Part shown: one piece after another, positions 54,415 through 62,162 of the stretch | How positions within the stretch are numbered: the first letter of the stretch is position 1 | How the letters are laid out: each line of letters begins with the position of its first letter | Assembly: GCA_003242885.1 (NCBI GenBank) | Contig: QKMZ01000007.1 | Coordinates: 153,146 to 217,145 of the forward strand | Origin: Candidatus Melainabacteria bacterium | GTDB lineage: Bacteria > Cyanobacteriota > Vampirovibrionia > Obscuribacterales > Obscuribacteraceae | Direction of reading: 5' to 3' | DNA: 64,000 nucleotides | Notes under the pieces: generated by a model | Seen by the model: only the letters and a program-made list of their open reading frames with translations | The model's database searches: none | Told to the model about the DNA's origin: nothing | Made by a program: the position numbers and the translations under genes

Positions 54415-55363
54415 GAGCGTGTTTTACCTCCGCCAAATCTTTACGACCTGCAGGTGCCGCTTTTCTCTCAAACTGTTTTATTGCTGAAGCTGCTCTTGGA
54501 GGCATTCCTGAGTGCCTTACTTGAGCGGCGGCATCACTAATTGCGCGGATTCGGTCAACTTCTAAAAGTATTTCCTCGAATTCCGGGAAATTTTGATCGC
54601 GCTCCAGCATGACGCCTTTTGCTTCGACTCTTTCGAGCACATATTGAAGTAATTCGAAAACCGGCTCCACAACAGCAGAACCGTGCGTATCAATTACATA
54701 TTCGCTGCCCTGCTTGTGACCGGCCACGTGAATCTGAACGGTTCTTTCCAGCGGAATTTGATCTAAATATTGATATGGGTCAAAGCCGTGATTGAGGCTG
54801 TTTACGTACACATTGTTGACGTCTAAAAGCAGCCCGCAATCAGCCTTCTCTGCTACTTCGGCGAGAAATTGCGAATCATTCATCTCGCAACCTGGGACAT
54901 TCATGTAATAGGAAATGTTTTCGAGAAGAAACGGTCTGCCGATCGTTTCTTGCACTCGCTTTACCTTCTCAGCGATCAATTTGATCGCTTCTTTTGAGCG
55001 AGGCAGCGGCAAAAGGTCGTGCATGTAAATGCCGTCACAGCTCGTGAAGCAGAGATGATCGCTGAACCATGGGGCGTCAATGAGGTCGAGCAATTTTTTC
55101 AGTTTGCTCAAATACTCACTGTTGAGATCATCTGTGCTTCCGATAGATAGATTGATACCATGCGTGACTAGAGGGAACTTGTTACGCGCCGACTCCAGTC
55201 GTTCGCGACAAGCCCCCCCTAGCCCCATATAGTTTTCTGGCACCAACTCTAGCCAGTCGATCCGGCTTTCGCTCTCCAGTGTTTCTGTTGCTAACTCTCT
55301 GCGCAAACCCAACCCAATACCAAGATTGGGAAGACGTTTTTTCGTGTCGAGAAAGTCAGGCAT
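54398..55363 (-). CDS. MNIO (DUF692) multinuclear iron enzyme, HvfB/BufB-like
   Basis: A 321-residue TIM-barrel oxidative enzyme of the MNIO family, which modifies cysteines of ribosomal peptides using an iron cluster. All metal-ligand regions are visible: THGINLS (H68), FSDHLCF (D102, H103), LLENISYY (E148, N149), DVNNVYVN (D181), IHVAGHK (H212, H216), DTHGS (D225, H227) and LERDQNFP (E254). The C-terminal 45 residues are Ala/Lys/Arg-rich beyond the barrel. It lies 84 bases downstream of the Cys-repeat precursor and is coupled to the DUF2063 gene. Confidence 0.92.
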   Translation of the reverse strand: MPDFLDTKKRLPNLGIGLGLRRELATETLESESRIDWLELVPENYMGLGGACRERLESARNKFPLVTHGINLSIGSTDDLNSEYLSKLKKLLDLIDAPWFSDHLCFTSCDGIYMHDLLPLPRSKEAIKLIAEKVKRVQETIGRPFLLENISYYMNVPGCEMNDSQFLAEVAEKADCGLLLDVNNVYVNSLNHGFDPYQYLDQIPLERTVQIHVAGHKQGSEYVIDTHGSAVVEPVFELLQYVLERVEAKGVMLERDQNFPEFEEILLEVDRIRAISDAAAQVRHSGMPPRAASAIKQFERKAAPAGRKDLAEVKHARVLSA

Positions 55364-55411
55364 AACATCTCAGGCTAACTAAAGCTGAATCCGATCGGCA
55401 AAAAGCTGACG

Positions 55412-55446
55412 AAAAAATAGCGCCACACCAATAGTGAGCGCTATTT
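55412..55446 (-). terminator. Hairpin between precursor gene and MNIO gene (candidate attenuator)
   Basis: On the minus strand AAATAGCGC pairs with GCGCTATTT around a 14-base loop and is followed by TTT. It starts two bases after the stop codon of the precursor at 55448. Partial read-through would make precursor mRNA more abundant than MNIO mRNA. Confidence 0.65.
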
Positions 55447-55447
55447 C

Positions 55448-55753
55448 TTACTTGGATTCTTTGCTTTTGCAGGCGCTTTCTTTGCCTTTGCAAGAACTTT
55501 CTTTGCCTTTGCAAGATCCTTCTTTGCCTTTGCAAGATCCTTCTTTGCCTTTTTCTTTGCTCTTGCATGAGCTTTCTTTGCCCTTGCAGGAAGCTTCAGA
55601 GCCTTTTGCTTTCTTGGTGCTCTTTTCTTTCTTCTTTTCTACCTTTGTTGTTTCTTTGGTTTCGGTAGTTGTTTCATCAGCAGCGCGTGCGGCGCCGTTG
55701 AGAGTAAGTCCGAGTACTGCCAAGAGAGCAGCGGCCAATTGTGTTTTTTGCAT
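55448..55753 (-). CDS. Candidate MNIO RiPP precursor with six Cys in a C-K-x-K-E repeat
   Basis: A 101-residue exported peptide. Signal peptide residues 1-24 (LAAALLAVLGLTLNGAARA), then a Thr/Glu/Lys-rich spacer, then a core from residue 53 on with Cys at 56, 63, 74, 81, 88 and 95. Most are seven residues apart in the pattern C-K-G-K-E-S/G-S. There is no other Cys. The organisation, a signal peptide plus repeated Cys motif next to MNIO and DUF2063 genes, matches bufferin/HvfA precursors, though those usually have EGKCG motifs. GGGAGGAC precedes the ATG. Confidence 0.75.
   Translation of the reverse strand: MQKTQLAAALLAVLGLTLNGAARAADETTTETKETTKVEKKKEKSTKKAKGSEASCKGKESSCKSKEKGKEGSCKGKEGSCKGKESSCKGKESACKSKESK
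55453..55600 (-). repeat. 21-bp tandem repeats encoding the Cys core
   Basis: The plus strand shows repeated ctttgcctttgcaag units at 21-base spacing, which code for the seven-residue C-K-G-K-E units on the minus strand. One longer gap corresponds to the 11-residue spacing between Cys 63 and Cys 74. High sequence identity among units indicates recent duplication. Confidence 0.8.
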
Positions 55754-55788
55754 GTTGTCCTCCCTGAACGTTTAGACAATGAACCCCA

Positions 55789-55805
55789 AGGGAGACAATC
55801 TCCCT
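55789..55805 (-). promoter_or_regulatory. Hairpin in the precursor 5' leader
   Basis: AGGGAGA-caa-TCTCCCT is an exact inverted repeat 36 bases upstream of the precursor start. It could be an operator or an mRNA 5' stability hairpin. Confidence 0.45.
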
Positions 55806-55877
55806 ATTCCTGGGCACATGTGGGTCATCCTAGGTCACTGTGATTAACAAAAAGCCATTTGTATGTAATGGCTGTGT

Positions 55878-55917
55878 AAAATCGCAAACCCACTGAGTAC
55901 TACGGCTTAGCGGGTTT
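55878..55917 (-). terminator. Candidate terminator after the second precursor-like gene
   Basis: On the minus strand AAACCCGCT pairs with AGTGGGTTT (one G-T wobble) and the sequence GCGATTTT follows. It lies 22 bases after the stop at 55940. Confidence 0.45.
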
Positions 55918-55939
55918 TAAGATTCTTCACAAAACTGAG

Positions 55940-56305
55940 CTATTTCTTCTCGACCTTGGTCTCTTTCTTTACTTCGGTCTTTGAATGAGCTTCAGATGCT
56001 GCTTTTGCACCTTTCTCATCGGTACCGCAAGAGCCCTTGCCGCATGCTGATTCTTTTCCAGCCTTCTTGGTGGTCTTTTCAGTAGCTTTTACAGTGGTCT
56101 TTGGTGCTTTCCCGTCTTCCTTGGTCGTGGTTTTTTCCTTGACTTTGGTTGATACGGAATCTTTTTTATCGGACACTGTAGTGGTTTTGTCAGTAGTTGT
56201 CGCGCTCTTTGTTACTTCCTTATCCGCTGCCATTGCTGCGTTTGCGGTAACAAGACTGACTACTGCGGCAATGAGAGCCGCGTCGAATCTAGTTTTTGCT
56301 TCCAT
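55940..56305 (-). CDS. Second candidate precursor: exported Lys/Thr-rich peptide with CGKGSCG
   Basis: A 121-residue exported protein. Signal peptide residues 1-27 (LIAAVVSLVTANAAMA), a long Lys/Thr/Glu-rich disordered part, and only two Cys, C88 and C93, in ESACGKGSCGTDEKG. The CGKGSCG motif resembles the EGKCG-like cores of oxazolin/bufferin precursors. Start ATG 56305 has AAGGA ten bases upstream; the TTG at 56323 is inside the leader. It lies directly upstream of the six-Cys precursor on the same strand, with a hairpin between them. Confidence 0.65.
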   Translation of the reverse strand: MEAKTRFDAALIAAVVSLVTANAAMAADKEVTKSATTTDKTTTVSDKKDSVSTKVKEKTTTKEDGKAPKTTVKATEKTTKKAGKESACGKGSCGTDEKGAKAASEAHSKTEVKKETKVEKK

Positions 56306-56497
56306 TTTTTGAACATCCTTCAAATGAGGTTTGTAATCTCGAACAAGAAATATTTACCAACAAGCCTGGGTGGAGTTCAACGGCATATTATTGACCGTTA
56401 AGAAATTCGCGCAAATTAGTTTGCCCGAGTCCCGGAATACATATATATAGGTACAAAACGACTGTGATTGTCAGTAGGGGGTAGGAGAGAAGGGCTG

Positions 56498-57181
56498 ATG
56501 GCTGGAGATACTAAGTCTGCGCAACTGAATGTTCTGTATCTGCATGGATTTGGGTCATCGCCTACTTCGCAAAAAGCGATTCGCTTCAAATCAATGCTCG
56601 AAGAAAATGGCGCGCATGTTGAAATTCCAGATTTGAATTTTCCATCATTTAGAGAGATGACTCTTGCTACTCAACTTGATCTTCTAGACAGCAAAATAGA
56701 TCAACTGTCATCTGGTATTCCACTCGTTCTTTTTGGATCAAGCATGGGCGGTTTGCTCGCATCACTTCTTGCTGTGAAAAAGAAACCAATCTCAGCACTT
56801 GTTCTTCTTGCTCCGGGATTTGGAATCGCAAGACGATGGAAAGAGTTTGTCACTGCAGAAGAATACGAGAACTGGAAGAACAATGGAGAGCATCACTTCT
56901 ATCATCACGCCCATGACGCACACATGCCTTTAGGATACGAATTTGCAAGAGTGATGGAGAGTATGCAGACAGAAGATCTTTCGATTGAAGTTCCGTGTCT
57001 TGTATTTCACGGAATGCACGATAAGACGGTGCCTGTAGAAGAGAGTAAGAAGTTTGCGAGTATCAATAAGACAGTCGATCTGCGAGTGCTTGATGACGAT
57101 CATCAACTGCTGAACTCTGTAGAACACATGTTGGTCGAGTCAAAGTTGTTTTTGCAGTCTCATCAACTAGTGGACGCATGA
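56498..57181 (+). CDS. Alpha/beta-hydrolase, YqiA/YcfP-type esterase
   Basis: A 227-residue soluble hydrolase. It opens with LNVLYLHGFGSSPTSQKA (oxyanion HGF) and has the nucleophile in FGSSMGG, the acid in FHGMHDKTVP and the His in DDDHQLL. Size and the early GF-SS pattern fit the YqiA/YcfP family of small esterases. Start ATG 56498 has an AGAAGGG site; a TTG at 56468 would add ten Gly/Arg residues. A promoter can be drawn from TTGCCC (56421) and TATATA (56444). Confidence 0.85.
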   Translation: MAGDTKSAQLNVLYLHGFGSSPTSQKAIRFKSMLEENGAHVEIPDLNFPSFREMTLATQLDLLDSKIDQLSSGIPLVLFGSSMGGLLASLLAVKKKPISALVLLAPGFGIARRWKEFVTAEEYENWKNNGEHHFYHHAHDAHMPLGYEFARVMESMQTEDLSIEVPCLVFHGMHDKTVPVEESKKFASINKTVDLRVLDDDHQLLNSVEHMLVESKLFLQSHQLVDA

Positions 57182-57204
57182 ATATTATCGGCAGGTAATA
57201 AGAA

Positions 57205-57232
57205 AGAGGCACCGGTAAAAACCGATGCCTCT
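57205..57232 (-). terminator. Rho-independent terminator for the H1-like gene
   Basis: GAGGCA-CCGGT and ACCGA-TGCCTC form an 11-base arm hairpin around aaaa with one mismatch. On the minus strand it is followed by TTTCTTATT. It may also serve the plus-strand esterase gene. Confidence 0.65.
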
Positions 57233-57264
57233 CAATGGATTAGGTCTTATTTCCTTTCGGAAGC

Positions 57265-57810
57265 TTAGCCCATACCGCCGTCAGCTGCCGGAGCGGCTAC
57301 TTTCTTTTTGGCGGTTGCTTTTTTCTTCTTTGCTGGTGCCTTTTTAGCGCCGGCTTTCTTTGCTGGGGCCTTTTTGGCTGCAGCTTTCTTAGCGGGTGCT
57401 TTCTTTGCTGCTGCTTTTTTCTTAGGAGCGGCTTTTTTGGCTGCAGCTTTTTTAGGAGCTGCTTTCTTTGCTGCTGCTTTCTTCTTAGGAGCGGCTTTCT
57501 TTGCTGCTTTCTTCGGAGCTGCTTTCTTAGCGGCTTTCTTAGGAGCAGCTTTCTTAGCAGTGGTCTTCTTAGCTGCAGCTTTCTTAGGAGCAGCCTTCTT
57601 CGCTGCTGCCTTCTTAGGAGCTGCTTTCTTAGCAGTAGTCTTCTTAGCTGCTTTCTTAGGAGCTGCTTTCTTAGCGGTTGCTTTCTTAGCAGTTCTCTTC
57701 TTTGCGACTTTCTTCGGCTTAGCGGCTTCTGCGCCGGCTTCGTCCGACATAGCTGCAGCTGGATTTACTTTCTTAGCTGCTGCTTTTCTCTTCTTAGGTT
57801 TAGCTGCCAT
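57265..57810 (-). CDS. Histone H1-like Lys/Ala-repeat protein
   Basis: A 181-residue, extremely basic protein. After a short N-terminal part (PKKRKAAAKKVNPAAAM and an acidic MSDEAGAE piece) it consists of tandem K-K-A-A/P units such as AAPKKAA and TAKKA, a pattern of eukaryotic H1 tails and bacterial Hc1/AlgP-like proteins. Non-specific DNA compaction is the likely role. GGAGGAG precedes the ATG. Ala/Lys/Pro repeats of this kind are expansion-prone. Confidence 0.85.
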   Translation of the reverse strand: MAAKPKKRKAAAKKVNPAAAMSDEAGAEAAKPKKVAKKRTAKKATAKKAAPKKAAKKTTAKKAAPKKAAAKKAAPKKAAAKKTTAKKAAPKKAAKKAAPKKAAKKAAPKKKAAAKKAAPKKAAAKKAAPKKKAAAKKAPAKKAAAKKAPAKKAGAKKAPAKKKKATAKKKVAAPAADGGMG

Positions 57811-58656
57811 TATTTCTCCTCCCGAGAATTTGTTTGGCGGTTAGGAAGTTGCTTTGCACTGGACTAGTAATAGTTTGTGCTTAGAACCGTGTCACTGTCT
57901 CTAATTGAGTCGGACCCTTGCCACCATTGATACTAAGAGTACGAATCTTTTTCAATTTGCACTCTATCAATCACACCACACGTTTAATACATTACTTTCT
58001 ATTGGCCGAAATTGCAATATATGGATCACCTCGCGCAAGCGATCGTGTTGCTCGAATTCGATCATTGATCCGTGATTGTATTTCAACGAAACCCGCATGA
58101 TATCTCACTTCTATTTGGGCACCACCACTGATGGCCCCTCGTTTGGGGGACGAAAAAAAAATTTTTCGAGTTTGAAACAATTTTTTCGGGGTTTTTGATC
58201 TGTTGGTCGTAAAAGTTTCAATTTCGAGCTTGATCGAAGCGCAATTTTCTTTTGTTCACTGCTCGTTTTGTGGTGTGTGAAAACCCGCATGATAAGTGTG
58301 TTTGCGAGTAGTAAAAAACAATCCTGCGCTGCGTTTTTTTGTTTCCAAATTGTACTTTTGATCGGACCCAAAAGTGGCGTATCAGGATTTTCACAACATT
58401 GAAAAATTTTGGTCGTGTATTTAACATGCATATACACTTTCTGAAAAATCGAACAGAAATCGCCTGAAGAAAAAGTGTGTTTGGACTTTTTCTCCAGTCG
58501 AAAATTTGAGGTTTGAAATATGCGAGCCCGTTTGCGTTTTCGAACGCAGGACAATTGCAAATGGAAATTCCGATTTTTGCTGACGCCAGAATGCGTGTGC
58601 GGAAAATTTCCCGCAAAGCTATGTGTAGCTTCCGAAAGAGAATTGCGTGACTAAAA
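57811..58656. other. AT-rich intergenic region
   Basis: About 850 bases with lower GC than neighbouring DNA and long A and T runs (e.g. around 58144-58165). The 13-mer AAACCCGCATGAT occurs twice, near 58089 and 58281. Minus-strand frames at 58111-58679 have no ribosome-binding site or recognisable product. It may be a decayed gene or a large regulatory/DNA-binding region next to the H1-like gene. Confidence 0.4.
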
Positions 58657-59640
58657 TTAGAGCCTTCCGACAAATCCAAAGGCAGATCGGAAACCTTCGG
58701 TCTGCAACTGAGGTAAATCTGTAAAATCGATCACATCATGATCGATCAAGCGTTCGTATTCCCCAGGAAGCGTGCAGGGCGCTGGATTCCGGCCTGGGTT
58801 GTCCGTGCAGATCGCAATCGCAACACCATATTCTTTACACCGCTCGAACACAACTTTCAATTCGCTCAGATCCTTGATTGAACCGGTCTGTAAGTAGCTT
58901 GTCGGACAAACTTCCAGTGTGATCTGTCGTTTTGCAACTTCCTTCAACAGATCAGGACGCGAAATTGGAATGTGAATGCCATGACCAATTCTGTCGAGGA
59001 CTGAAAAGTAATCTGGGTGGACATTTTCGGCACTCGTCTCGCCGAGGTGGCAGGTTGTTTTAAGACCAAACGATCTGGCCTTGCGAAGGAGGTTTACCCA
59101 AACCTCATATTTTTCCGGATCGATTTCCGGACCGGCGAGATCAATTCCAACTACAGGACCCAGATTCTCTTTTGCAACATTGAGAATCGCTTCATTGAGA
59201 TGTTGCGGAAGTCGTCGATCGAGACAGAGGATCTGCTTCACGGTAATGGGATACTCAGCTGGTCTTACGTTGGCTGAGATGATTTCTATAATCTCCTGCA
59301 TCAACTCAATTCTGCGTTCGGGAGGTTGAGTATGATCAGTTCGAAAGTAAGGGTTGTATCTAAGTTCGAGATATTGAAGATTTTCGAAAGTGTATGCGCC
59401 TCTGCAAAGTCGTTTGCAGAAATACGGAAGATGCTTTGCACTCTGTAATTCTTCAACCAGAGTGTGGATTTTGACAAACTCCTCTAATGTTTTGCACTGA
59501 CGTGTAAACCAAGTGTAAAAGCCGTCGTAGTCAGGAAAGTAACTCAATACTGCATGATCATGCAATTGCAGGAATTTGTAGATGATTCTCGGGTGAAGTG
59601 CGCCGCCGAGATGTCTATGAAGATCAGCGTATAAAGCCAT
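58657..59640 (-). CDS. Adenosine deaminase-family protein
   Basis: A 327-residue metal-dependent amidohydrolase of the adenosine/adenine deaminase group. Zinc-site motifs are DLHRHLGGAL at the N-terminus, TTCHLGET, DRIGHGIHI and ICTDNPG. In classical enzymes the last motif is S/T-DDP; here D280 is kept but the next residue is N281, a position that contacts the substrate ring. The exact substrate is therefore uncertain. The ribosome-binding site is weak. Neighbours are unrelated. Confidence 0.85.
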   Translation of the reverse strand: MALYADLHRHLGGALHPRIIYKFLQLHDHAVLSYFPDYDGFYTWFTRQCKTLEEFVKIHTLVEELQSAKHLPYFCKRLCRGAYTFENLQYLELRYNPYFRTDHTQPPERRIELMQEIIEIISANVRPAEYPITVKQILCLDRRLPQHLNEAILNVAKENLGPVVGIDLAGPEIDPEKYEVWVNLLRKARSFGLKTTCHLGETSAENVHPDYFSVLDRIGHGIHIPISRPDLLKEVAKRQITLEVCPTSYLQTGSIKDLSELKVVFERCKEYGVAIAICTDNPGRNPAPCTLPGEYERLIDHDVIDFTDLPQLQTEGFRSAFGFVGRL

Positions 59641-59835
59641 TAGGTTTGAAACTCACTAGGAAGGGACTGCCATTTTTTTGCAAATGCATTGGATTCTACA
59701 GAACTTATACCTCGCATTCGCAGTCACTCATTTTTGTCGGGAATAACAAACAGAGTAACAACGACCGGCAAGGTGCCGATTTCACTTGCACTGTACTATA
59801 TATATGGAACGTCGTATAAAAGGTCCTGACAGAAC

Positions 59836-60546
59836 ATGAAAAGCATGCCCCAGCTAGCGTTTGCCGGTTTTAGGCGGCGCGCACTCCAGTTGACAATGCT
59901 GTCCACCGCGTTCGTAACTCTCTGTTTTTTCCAGACGACCCTGCCGGCTTTTGCAGGTGACCCGGTTGTTTGTTTGAACACGACCAAAGGGCCGATTTAC
60001 ATTCGTGTATTCGTAAGTATGGTCCCGAATACCGGCGGTGCTTTTCTTGATCTGGTGCAGCGAGGTTTTTACAGCGGTTCTGCTTTTCACCGTGTGGAAA
60101 GTTGGTGTATTCAAGGCGGCGGTCCGAATGGCAATCCGAATGGAGTCTTCGTACACCCTGAATCAGGACAGGTGCGTAGACTACGCCTCGAGATCAATCG
60201 CAACCTATCGCACAGCGGACCTGGTGTAGTCGCAATGGCGCGCACGCAAGATCGAAATTCCGCAAGCTGCCAGTTCTATATAACAAAACAGCAATCACGT
60301 TTCCTGGATGGCAATTACGCGATTTTCGGCGGCGTTGTTCAAGGAATGAATACTGTTTTTTCTATTCGACCAGGTGACGGAATTTTGAGTGCCGAAATTG
60401 TCTCGGATGGCGCATCCCCGCCGCCTCAACAGCAGCAAGCTGAAGAAGCTCCCCCGCCGACTCCTCAGCCGCGTTCAAGAAGAGGCGCGGGAGGATCGCA
60501 AACTCCTCCCGTTCAGCAAGGAAAACCGCAAGACAGTGGATTCTAG
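59836..60546 (+). CDS. Exported cyclophilin-type peptidyl-prolyl isomerase (second copy)
   Basis: A 236-residue protein with a signal segment (LSTAFVTLCFFQTTLPAFA) and a cyclophilin domain: VCLNTTKGPIYIRVF, FYSGSAFHRVESWCIQGGGP, GVVAMARTQDRNSASCQFYIT and NYAIFGGVVQGMNTV. The catalytic Arg in FHR is kept. The C-terminal 40 residues are Pro/Gln/Arg-rich. The active-site phenylalanine region differs from the copy at 28564 (SWCIQGG instead of GFVIQGG). Confidence 0.92.
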   Translation: MKSMPQLAFAGFRRRALQLTMLSTAFVTLCFFQTTLPAFAGDPVVCLNTTKGPIYIRVFVSMVPNTGGAFLDLVQRGFYSGSAFHRVESWCIQGGGPNGNPNGVFVHPESGQVRRLRLEINRNLSHSGPGVVAMARTQDRNSASCQFYITKQQSRFLDGNYAIFGGVVQGMNTVFSIRPGDGILSAEIVSDGASPPPQQQQAEEAPPPTPQPRSRRGAGGSQTPPVQQGKPQDSGF

Positions 60547-60783
60547 CGTAGATTGTTTGATGTTTTGGACGCCACTGTATATGGTGGCATAAGTAAAAAC
60601 TCTTTCGCATCTGAATAATCGCGAAAAAGGCACTAGTCAAGTGGTAAAACGTCGCTTGCCAAGCGTTTTGGATATTTGAATCGGGTGCATAAAACAAACA
60701 GCGAATTGCGTTTGATGTTTATACCAATGTTTGTGGGCGGTATTCACCGCACACAGCAGACCTTCGTTTCTTAGGAGGCTTCT

Positions 60784-62058
60784 ATGTCGACCCGTTTAAC
60801 ACGGGCACTTCTTTCGTGCCTTTTTGTACAGACATTCGTCGCGTCTTCAGTGCCAGTCATGGCTATGGATCCGACGTCTATGAATCTGGGACCCGGAAAC
60901 AATTTGTCGATTACTATCGACGGACCAATCACTAACAACGATGTTGCCGATCCGACAGAAAAGGTGAAGTCGCCGACATTTGCAGTCGACGCCCCGCAAG
61001 GTTGGGATCAAGTTGCTCCCATATCTAAAGTAGCTCCTCTCTCGAGCGCTGCGCCCAAGCATGCACCGATGCCGGGACCGACCCTAAGAGTAAGTCATCC
61101 TACTATTCAAAAGAAAGTAGAAGGACCGTCGTCTCCGAGAATTCTCGCAATGGCAACTCTGCCTTGCGATACTGCAGAATCTGGCGACACTCAAATAATT
61201 GTCGTTGATAACGATCTTGAAAATGAAAAAGAGATTCTCAAAGAAGAATCCTATTGCAATGAAATAGTCGACGAGAATGGAAACTCTAGAATCTCGGCCG
61301 GTTCACGTTTTCGAGTTGCCGTTCTCTCCACTCTAAATAGCCACACTGCCAAAGTTGATGATCCGGTCGAAGCTCGTCTGAAAAACGATCTGGTCATACA
61401 CGGAAAACTTATCGCCAAAGCAGGCAGCATTGTTCACGGAAAAGTAAGCACAGCAGCACCGGCTCGCAGAATGCTCACAGCCGAACTCTCAAGCAAGAGA
61501 TGGATGAGAGCCAACGGAGCGCTGGGGCTCAATTTCTACGAGATCGTAACTGAGAGTGGTGAGCACCTTCCACTTTCTGCTGCACCTGCTCGTCAGGCCC
61601 GCATCGTGAAAAACGTTAACGAAGGAAGAGTATTAGGCGTAAATCACAACGGCGAAGTTGTATCTCCACTATCAACTCAGTTAAAACACCAGGCCGCGCA
61701 CCTGGCTATCCGCGGCGCTGCATCGGCAACCGGTGTCTTCAGTTTTGGCGCTGTACCACTGGCTTACGGGGTAGTCGGCGCAATCAATCCATCGTTTGCA
61801 TTTTTGCATCCAGTCGGCAAAAACGTTCGTCACAGAAGATTGAAAGGGTTTGGCATGGGAGTAATCTCAGGTTTGCCCGGTGGATTTTTGATTGCCGATT
61901 CGATCATCAAAGGTGTTGAAGCAGTTGTAAAACCTGGCGATGAATTCCTCGCCGAGTTCAAACAAGACTTCACCGGCGAGCCCGAAACCGACGCCAGCAT
62001 TCTGTCTTCGGGGCAAGGCAAAGTTCACGGACAAGTTTTGAAGCCGGACGGTAAATAA
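60784..62058 (+). CDS. Exported VirB10/TrbI-like-domain protein (paralogue of 38308)
   Basis: A 424-residue protein with a signal peptide (ALLSCLFVQTFVASSVPVMA). After a Pro/Ser/Lys linker and a short acidic region, the domain SRFRVAVLSTLNSHTAKVDD, VIHGKLIAKAGSIVHGKVST and LGLNFYEIVTESGEHLPLSA has the same order as the protein at 38308. A Gly/Ala-rich hydrophobic segment (GVFSFGAVPLAYGVVGAI and GFGMGVISGLPGGFLIA) follows and then PGDEFLAEFKQDF, the counterpart of PGDELKIELAEEL there. TAGGAGGC gives a strong ribosome-binding site. Confidence 0.7.
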   Translation: MSTRLTRALLSCLFVQTFVASSVPVMAMDPTSMNLGPGNNLSITIDGPITNNDVADPTEKVKSPTFAVDAPQGWDQVAPISKVAPLSSAAPKHAPMPGPTLRVSHPTIQKKVEGPSSPRILAMATLPCDTAESGDTQIIVVDNDLENEKEILKEESYCNEIVDENGNSRISAGSRFRVAVLSTLNSHTAKVDDPVEARLKNDLVIHGKLIAKAGSIVHGKVSTAAPARRMLTAELSSKRWMRANGALGLNFYEIVTESGEHLPLSAAPARQARIVKNVNEGRVLGVNHNGEVVSPLSTQLKHQAAHLAIRGAASATGVFSFGAVPLAYGVVGAINPSFAFLHPVGKNVRHRRLKGFGMGVISGLPGGFLIADSIIKGVEAVVKPGDEFLAEFKQDFTGEPETDASILSSGQGKVHGQVLKPDGK

Positions 62059-62081
62059 ACCGTTCAAACGCAACGCAGATC

Positions 62082-62121
62082 TAAGAGGGTGCCCCTGATC
62101 AGGTGCCCTCTTCGATTTTTT
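62082..62121 (+). terminator. Rho-independent terminator after the VirB10-like gene
   Basis: AAGAGGG pairs with CCCTCTT around an imperfect inner stem; cgaTTTTTT follows. It lies 24 bases past the stop at 62058. Confidence 0.7.
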
Positions 62122-62162
62122 GACGTTTGACTCAAGCGATTTCAAAACGCCGCGAATGTTTC

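Noticed and set aside
55356..55568. Gln/Arg-repeat frame on the minus strand
   Set aside because: It is a shifted reading of the tandem repeat that encodes the Cys-rich precursor.
57308..57844. Ala/Phe/Gly-rich plus-strand frame
   Set aside because: It is the antisense reading of the Lys/Ala repeats of the H1-like gene and would be an implausible hydrophobic repeat.
58111..58679. Two overlapping minus-strand frames of about 150 codons
   Set aside because: No ribosome-binding site; composition follows the AT-rich DNA and the products show no fold-like pattern.
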